Shown one piece after another: positions 58,349-64,000 of a stretch of 64,000 nt of DNA (position 1 is the stretch's first letter; every line of letters starts with the position of its first letter). Source of the stretch: Sanghuangporus weigelae. Its lineage: Eukaryota; Basidiomycota; Agaricomycetes; Hymenochaetales; Hymenochaetaceae. The position numbers and the translations under genes are program-made. The DNA lies in assembly GCA_033182465.1 (NCBI GenBank), contig CP137325.1:1798001-1862000 (forward strand), read 5' to 3'. The notes under the pieces are model-generated. The model saw only the letters and a program-made list of their open reading frames with translations. It had not been told where the DNA came from and searched no databases.

Positions 58349-58793
58349 AGTTGTTTCGCGAATGAGTAGTTGCCTCGGTAGACCAGTGCTAGTACTTGGT
58401 GTAGGAAGTGTCCGTGTTCCAAGAGGGTGTATTCGAAAGCTTTATATTGTTGGGTGAGAGCGTACAATTCTTTTTCTTCAGGTGTTTGTCCTCGCAGTAC
58501 TTCCCAATTGACTTTACTGCCGTCTAGCAGTTTGTCTACCTGCTGACACAGGAATCTTCTCCCAACCCCTTCTTGTTGGGCGGCGGCAAATTGAAGCTCC
58601 AGGGCGGATAGTATAACCGACCTGTAGGGTTCTGGTATAGGGGTTGTTAAATCCTTCTTACCTCGATAGAAGTTAAGCGTGCGAAAGGCGACAGTTAACT
58701 CTTCTTCGAAGCTTCGAAGGGCTTGAACGAATCCCTTGTGTACTTGATAAGCCTGCTTGAGCTGTTGTCGCCACGCTGGCGTGTGTCAGTCTC
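57859..58793 (-). CDS. ATG-less open frame in the leader of element 2 (about 310 codons)
   Basis: Stop-to-stop frame between the PBS and the coiled-coil ORF. It has no ATG in the first 145 codons. The first part reads like a real protein (for example FVQALRSFEEELTVAFRTL, VDKLLDGSKVNWEVLRGQ, LLEHGHFLHQVLALVYRG), less so after the overlap with the coiled-coil ORF begins at 58348. It could be started at a non-AUG codon, be joined by splicing to the U3 ORF, or switch frames into the next ORF. Element 1 has a shorter counterpart at 4727-5131. Confidence 0.45.
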
Positions 58794-59131
58794 AATGTGT
58801 CACAGGCACAAGAAGAGAACCCTCCTGAGGCAGAGCAATACTTACTGATCGTTAGTGGGTATTTGCACTACGAAACAGCAAGATTGGTTACCCCAAGATT
58901 GGAGCAAAATTATAATGTTAGGACCAGTGTTTTTAGACGAGGTGGTCAGTCTAAGCGTACCGGAACAAGTCCCTGCTTATTCCTTCTGATGATAATTGAT
59001 TGGAGACGGAACGAAGGTTATAGATGTACTACTTTAGAAGCGAGCGATAGGCTCAAGCTTGACCTCAGTAGTGGAACAGGGTTTCAATCAAAGGGTACAG
59101 TTTTCGATTGAGAGTACAAAATAATTTTGCT
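58349..59131 (-). other. ATG-free leader of element 2
   Basis: On the minus strand no ATG occurs from the predicted RNA start (59131) to 58349, and in fact none back to about 59313. That is about 780 nt of RNA where roughly twelve would be expected by chance. The same feature is present in element 1. Confidence 0.75.
58903..59131 (-). promoter_or_regulatory. Self-priming pair: PBS and mRNA 5' end segment
   Basis: On the minus strand ATAATTTTGCT (58913-58903) begins 2 nt (TT) after the LTR end and is complementary to AGCAAAATTAT (59131-59121), which lies about 31 nt downstream of the TATA-like box. It is the same geometry as in element 1, including the TT spacer, with a different sequence. 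Confidence 0.75.
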
Positions 59132-59158
59132 GAGGGACAATGCCCCGCTCAGCTGGCC

Positions 59159-59167
59159 CTTAAATAA
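59159..59167 (-). promoter_or_regulatory. TATA-like box of element 2
   Basis: TTATTTAAG on the minus strand, about 31 nt upstream of the predicted R start at 59131. Distance fits a core promoter. Confidence 0.55.
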
Positions 59168-59518
59168 CCTATTTACTAAATAGTACCGACTACCTATTAC
59201 TACCGACTACAGCCTTGCTATTGGTCTAGACAATATGTTTTCTCTGACACCAGTACTCTACTCTGGTGCCAACACCGATACTTTCCTCTAGTGTTGAATC
59301 ACAATACTTCTACCATATTAGGAGGGTTTGTTTGAGTCCTACTACCCCGATGCTTCGAGAAGCTTCTTCCGTGCTTCCTCCGATCTACAATCGTTATCAC
59401 ATGTTAATCTCTCCTTATCTTTACCCCGCGATCCTTCTCCGTTCCCAGACGGGTTCACATGATAGTTGCCAAGCTATCGCTTCTCTGGCGCTCCGTTCCC
59501 GGGCCGAGCTTCTGCCGC

Positions 59519-60394
59519 TTAATCCTCGATCATGGGGGAGATAGTGATATCAGGGTTAGAGATCGGCAGAGCTTGCCGATCTTCTCCCGGCGAATGAGTG
59601 TACTCCGCTACACTCCTTCTGTGCCTCGCCGCGACTTCGATGTCCGATAGTTGTAGTCCTGGGCCCGTGGTTAGCCGTAGCCTCTGTCCAAGGTGCTCGC
59701 GGCCATTCCACTCATCAACTGTAATTACCCCTGGCTCTGACGCTCGCCAAGCCTGCATTAAGCGTTCTATCGCTTCTTCCGTAAGATGTTCAATGTCCGA
59801 AGGTGGCCGCTTGTAAACTGGCCAATCCACTTCCACTGCCGTGTGACTGCACAAGGTCTGGTGCCGATGCTGATTGATCCAAGCTCGCACGCCGACCTTC
59901 AATGCATAGACATCCCTATCGCTAAGCCATATGGATACCTCATGGTCGTATGCACTCATTCCGTGGTTCGGTAATGGTTGGTCTTCTGTTCTTTCCGAGG
60001 GTCCGGGCTTATGCCGAATCTTGACATCGGCTGCTTCCCTTGACACTAACCGTTCCGTGAAGTTCTTCATGAGCCATTCCGCAAGTACCCAGCTTCGTTG
60101 GTAGGCCAAGTAACAATTGGCGCACACCAAGCTCTCATGTACAAATCTTCTAGTTGCACCACGCCGATAATGTCTTCGTTGCAGGAGTTCCGTATACCTT
60201 GCGACATTCCTTTCTTCCATCGCCGCCAGACTGCGTTCCGGCGGTGGAGTATGTCCAATGTGCATATTAGTTAGTCCTAATTGCAAACCATTAGAGTCCT
60301 CCGTGTCTTCTCCAGACGATCCGTGGTTTGCTACTCTTGAGTCGCCACCACTGTTCTGCCGAAGTAGCCTTTCGAAATAGTCTTGATTTGGCAT
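59519..60394 (-). CDS. U3-encoded ORF of element 2, copy in 5' LTR (291 aa)
   Basis: Protein identical to that of 48856-49731. Starts at the first ATG of the LTR and stops about 360 nt upstream of the TATA-like box, so it is unlikely to be in RNAs that begin at R of this LTR. Confidence 0.6.
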   Translation of the reverse strand: MPNQDYFERLLRQNSGGDSRVANHGSSGEDTEDSNGLQLGLTNMHIGHTPPPERSLAAMEERNVARYTELLQRRHYRRGATRRFVHESLVCANCYLAYQRSWVLAEWLMKNFTERLVSREAADVKIRHKPGPSERTEDQPLPNHGMSAYDHEVSIWLSDRDVYALKVGVRAWINQHRHQTLCSHTAVEVDWPVYKRPPSDIEHLTEEAIERLMQAWRASEPGVITVDEWNGREHLGQRLRLTTGPGLQLSDIEVAARHRRSVAEYTHSPGEDRQALPISNPDITISPMIED

Positions 60395-61224
60395 CGCAAC
60401 TCGGTGTGTAAAATTTAGCCCACGCCGTATTAGATAACCACAATTTTCGTAACAAGATATGCCTCAAAGCAGCACATTCTGGTATACAATTCAACTCAAA
60501 CTCAGTCTATAAATTCATTTTATAGTCATATTATCATTCTGGATAGCTTTGGGGAGGTGCTGGACCAGCAGGGATCACAGAAAAAAATGCACATGCAAGG
60601 AAGAGGCAAAAAAACGAGATTTTCATCATTTTGGGGTCATGTTTTGCTCTATTTTCTTGATCGTTTTTCCAAAACGAAAGCCCTTTCGAAAAGATGAATT
60701 TAGCAACTTAGATGATGTGAAACCGTTGAGATTTGGGTGAGATATGATTTTATCTGTGTTTTGAGGCTCTCATGGCGAGAAAAGTGGTGAAATCACGTGA
60801 TTACCAACAATTTTGCAACTAGCTGTAATACAACCGCTGATCTTAGCATGTTCCCATTTGTCACACTTTCTATTTATTTCCCCTACATTAATTTGCAGAG
60901 TTGTTGTTTTCTCTTCAAACTTTGCACAGACACACCCATGATGATACTTTAGTGATATGTGCAGCTATCTTCTATATAAATTGGCCAGAACAAGCTCAAG
61001 AGCAATTGTTGCAAGTTAAACTCAACCAAATACAACCAAATTAGCCAGTGCACAATTTCTCTACACTGAACGCATCACTCAAATTTTCTGAAATTTGATA
61101 TTATCATTGGTACATATTCTCTGCATCAGTGTGATTTTTTTCGTGACAAGGGAAGAAGAATTGAGGGAGGAAATTCAAGTGTTCAAAGGAACAATACTGT
61201 TTAAAGGACCAGTAAATGACTGTA

Positions 61225-61974
61225 TATGTTTTTAAATTTCAAAAAATTTTCAAAAATACTAAGATTTGGCTGACCAATTAAGGAAACAAGTTTTTTTGTA
61301 CCAAATGGCTCAGGATTCATTTTCCACCATCCTGGCGAAGTTTCAGAAATTTTTGAAATTTTGACCTCTGGACTTTTGCCGCGTCCCGGAAAACTCTGAG
61401 TGACTAATACTGCCTATATATAGTAATTTTATGCTTAGTTAACCGTTATTAGTAAGAGTCATTTCTTATGGTGCTTGGAACTCAGCATAGACTTGCTTAA
61501 ACATCATAAAAAGCATTCTATCATACATTAAGACACATTGGTAGACAAATGCTATGATATTTTGGTGTTCAACAAGTACCAGGATATCTGACCTCGAGAT
61601 TTTTGCCGCTAGGGTCCTTCCTAATTAGGCTAAATCAAGGACTTTCAGGGTCATCAGTCACATGTGACAGCTAGTCGAGTTTATACTTTCCCTACCTTAC
61701 ACGAGCAAGGTTCAAGTGAGACAATATATGAGACATCCGAGTCAGTTGGTGATCGGTTCTCGCCGTTTCCTTGACGCCTTATTGGAGGGGTTGTTCCCAA
61801 AAGGTCCCCGAGTTTCGGCTACGGGAACACCTTTCGATAGAGAAATTTCTTTTTTCCCTAGTCTGAGTTATCGGAACCAAAGGATGTATTATATACTTGA
61901 CTCGGCTGTTCATGCTTTTCCGCTCCCTCGACAACGCTCAGTCAGGACGAGGACGAGTCGTCCATCCACTTACC
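61225..61974. other. Right remnant of element D and upstream region of the second DUF6534 gene
   Basis: Up to 61697 this is transposon sequence. From 61700 on there is a 111-codon open frame (61716-62051) in another frame than the gene start at 61975; I consider it chance. Confidence 0.5.
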
Positions 61975-63822
61975 ATGAATACTCTGTCCGGCACAGGAGA
62001 ATCAGCCATAAATTTTATGTATTGGGGTATGTCTTGCATAAGAATCATTAGATGTGGTCTGACTCGTCCGCTTAGGCTTCGTTCTGGCTACTGTGTATGT
62101 TTCAGTTATTCTACTCTACTGTGCTAGCGTACGAATCACGCATTCACTGGTATCCAGATTATTAGGTGTCACGGTCATTCAAACTTTCATCTATTTTAAA
62201 AATTATGACGACAAGGCACCATTGAAATTCCTGGTATCAACATTGATGTGAGTGCACACGACAACCTGTCTGGATGATGTATACTTATTTTTTCTCACTT
62301 AGCACTTTGGATATCCTTTCATCTGCTCTGATGGCTCACGTCATATTCTACTACATGGTATGGTACCTGCGGTCTGCATCCACGCATCCATGTCAAATGT
62401 GGGAGTCTGACACCTGTAGAAGATCGAGAACTACGGAAACAGCAATTCATTATCAAGTTCTCCGCCTGGGTACGTTGACAGAAGTGTCGGAGTTATCCGA
62501 CGTCACTGAACTGGTAGCCATTCAATTCAGGACTTTCTCAGCCGAATGGCTCGCGACGGCGATTGTAGCCTTCCTGTAAACCTTCGCTTCACATCGGCCG
62601 TTTCTAAGCGAATCTCATTCGTTGCGTGTTTTTAGGACTCAGATATTTTATGCTTCGCAAATCTACAAGTGTGAGCCTTATCTCTAATCCATTGAAATGC
62701 ACCCTCACTAAACCGGCTTAGTACGAACACATTCACACCGATGCATCGTACCTTTTGTGGCAATGGTGAGAGCGAACCGATATCATTCGAAGACAAAACT
62801 CATGAATCGTCTGAATCCGTTTAGGTTTTCTTTTCTCTTTTCGCGTTTCGTGAGTATACCATTTGTGTGGAGGTATAATGCAGTGTCTGAATAGTACTTT
62901 TCTAGTCTCGAACGTCGGCGAGTTTCTACTGACATTCCATGCTTCTCCCTCGATGACCTTTGCTTCATGTTTAGTTGCGACGATTCTCATAATGATCCTG
63001 AATTATTCCAAAGCAGTCTTTAGTATTACCATTCTCAAGGTGCCTAGATTCGTTGCTTTTCGCGATGTGTTTTCCAACCCACGAATTTCCAGTCTTTCAC
63101 GAGCATTGGCAATTCCTTTGCTGCAACGAGTGATATCATAGCATGCTACGCACTCTGTTTCTTCCTCGCATCTCACAGGACAGATATCGGACGGTAATTC
63201 ATCTCTTCTTGCTCCACTCTGGGCGGGGTCTGACCTGGATTGGATCATATATGTTAGGAACCGCATTACTCTAGTCGACACTCTCATATTCTATACGGTC
63301 AACCGGGGCATCCTTTTCTGCGTCGCTCAGCTGGGTAATATGATCGCATATATCTTAGCCCCAACGATGCTGTATTGGTGCGTTTCTTAAGTGTGTTGTC
63401 ATGCTTTATCATTGGCCTGATTGGATGATGTTGATTGATAGGGTACCTTTCCATCTCTGTCTCAGCAAGTTATACGTCAATTCTCTGCGTAGGTCTCCCA
63501 AGCTACTGGTCACGTATATGATGCTAATAGTTTGCACAGTGGCTCTGTAAGAATATCTGTCTGCACTATAACGCGCATATCTCAATCTGCATCTGTCAGT
63601 CTTAACTCACGTCACTCATTACGCGGAGCTGCGCAAGACGTCAGCAGAATGGACTTTCGCATTGATCCTGCGCCTACTATACCACTCGCTGTGCAGAAAA
63701 CCCGATCGTCGTTCATTAGACCTATCGATTTGCGACGCCTGGAAGATAATGGTACTGTAACTGAGATCAAGGTGGGCGATGATTTGTATTCGGAGCCACT
63801 GAGTGCGACTGACTGTGTATGA
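61975..63822 (+). CDS. Second DUF6534-type membrane protein gene, possibly impaired
   Basis: The ATG at 61975 begins MNTLSGTGESAINFMYWG before GTATGT, matching the start of the gene at 37676. Then LLGVTVIQTFIYFKNYDDKAPLKFL, TLDILSSALMAHVIFYYM, TQIFYASQIYK, a long block DTLIFYTVNRGILFCVAQLGNM (about 63270-63340), LYW, VPFHLCLSKLYVNSL and a tail from SVSLNSRHSLRG to the TGA at 63820-63822. The order is that of the DUF6534 family. The middle (62380-62990) has several stops that I could not remove with introns, for example a TGA after SNVGV, so parts may be decayed. Confidence 0.55.
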
Positions 63823-64000
63823 GCAGTTCAATCCGGCAACGGTAAAGGTGGAGAGGAGGCCCATGTCACGATAAAAAAATCCTTGATTTCCAGGATCTCG
63901 ACAGCAGTCACTTCTGACGGTGATACATCGCATCTTAGGTTTACCTCTCGACATCCATGTCATGGGTAGACTACAGACCGGGAATGGACATGGGGATGCG
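63823..64000. other. 3' region, no gene seen
   Basis: Short downstream sequence of the DUF6534-type gene; nothing distinct. Confidence 0.4.

Larger units (their letters stand above)
48253..60454 (-). mobile_element. Complete Ty3-type chromodomain LTR retrotransposon (element 2)
   Basis: The element is 12,202 bp on the minus strand. LTRs of 1539 bp lie at 58916-60454 (5') and 48253-49791 (3'), with ends TGTTA...TAACA. AGATA is duplicated on both sides (48248-48252, 60455-60459). I noticed only two differences between LTRs: one base near 48443/59106 and the outermost G to C at 49790. Order on the minus strand: LTR with U3 ORF, ATG-free leader, coiled-coil ORF, gag, pol with chromodomain, polypurine tract, LTR. 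All main frames are open. Proteins are related to element 1 but clearly of another family. Insertion is recent. Confidence 0.97.
58916..60454 (-). repeat. 5' LTR of element 2
   Basis: It is 1539 bp, with ends TGTTAGG and CGTAACA on the plus strand. U3 is 60454 to about 59132 and includes the 291-codon ORF; R and U5 are the rest. Confidence 0.95.
47533..60825. mobile_element. Foldback MITE (family B), copy 2, split by an LTR retrotransposon
   Basis: The ends CAGCTAGTTGCAAAA and the inverse are flanked by TA (47531-47532, 60826-60827). Its own sequence is 47533-48252 and 60460-60825, 1086 bp together, one base from copy 1. The retrotransposon entered its right arm and duplicated AGATA. The arms and the central spacer are nearly the same as in copy 1, but the spacer region is in the other orientation. 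Confidence 0.9.
47268..61222. mobile_element. Family A TA-flanked element, copy 2, split by nested elements
   Basis: Its left end CAGTCATTTACCGGTCC and TTGAACACCC match the family A element at 25-692, and its right end ends GGACCAGTAAATGACTG. TA is outside both (47266-47267, 61223-61224). Without the inner elements the length is about 658 bp, against 668 bp for copy 1. The inner foldback MITE sits at 47533-60825, after base 265 of this element. Confidence 0.88.
45627..61697. mobile_element. Outermost TA-flanked inverted-repeat element (family D), split
   Basis: The left end AGGTAGGGAAAGTATAAAC (45627 onward, 31 bp in all) is repeated inverted at the right end (to 61697). TA lies outside both (45625-45626, 61698-61699). 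Without the inserts it is about 2.1 kb. The left part (45658-47265) contains non-coding AT-rich sequence with imperfect tandem repeats; the right part is 61223-61666. I could not find a transposase. Confidence 0.65.

Noticed and set aside
61716-62051. 111-codon frame upstream of the second DUF6534 gene
   Set aside because: Overlaps the true start in another frame and starts in sequence next to the transposon end; no family likeness.

Overview
The window is from a filamentous basidiomycete, most likely an agaricomycete. The genes carry many short introns (about 49-75 nt) with GT-AG borders, two GC-AG introns, and protein families typical of mushroom-forming fungi (DUF6534 membrane proteins, Fus3/Kss1 MAP kinase, large chromodomain Ty3 elements). 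Nothing bacterial or viral was seen. Gene models were built by hand from reading frames and splice sites; where phases closed exactly I give them as firm.

Layout. 1-2.1 kb: a 668-bp TA-flanked inverted-repeat element and a weak gene remnant. 2.1-16.5 kb: a nest. A TA-flanked DNA element (2085-16493) holds a solo LTR in reverse orientation (2239-3216 plus 15508-16046), which is split by a complete 12.3-kb chromodomain Ty3 element of the same LTR family (3217-15507). 17.2-41.2 kb: a gene-rich island with a Fus3/Kss1-type MAP kinase, dynactin p27 (DCTN6), a REX1-type RNA exonuclease, an intact ACS-type MFS transporter followed by its decayed tandem copy, a JEN-type carboxylate transporter, a kinase with a Cys-rich N-terminus, a G3BP-like NTF2/RRM/RGG protein, a CaaX-box protein, a DUF6534 membrane protein and COQ3. 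41.6-43.6 kb: a decayed kinase-like gene. 43.7-61.7 kb: a second nest of four TA-target or LTR elements inside one another, with a second, different 12.2-kb chromodomain Ty3 element (48253-60454, minus strand) at its core. 62-63.8 kb: a second DUF6534-type gene.

The most interesting signal is a shared design in the two otherwise different retrotransposons. In both, the sequence 2 nt (TT) downstream of the 5' LTR is complementary over 11-12 nt to an LTR segment about 31 nt downstream of a TATA-like box. This is the arrangement expected for self-priming of the Tf1/sushi kind. In both, the predicted mRNA leader (about 670 and 780 nt) has no ATG at all; the first ATG opens a coiled-coil ORF placed before gag. 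Gag and pol are then linked by a -1 frame change (a canonical GGGAAAA in element 1), pol ends in a chromodomain, and the U3 part of each LTR carries its own intact ORF (213 and 291 codons). Element 1 also has an extra 332-codon ORF after pol and a candidate antisense, spliced, single-pass membrane protein gene before its 3' LTR.

The host genes are mostly housekeeping (signalling, dynein motor, RNA processing, ubiquinone synthesis, transport). They are arranged in co-directional runs, with divergent promoters between 31768/32162 and 36695/37676, and JEN converging with the kinase.
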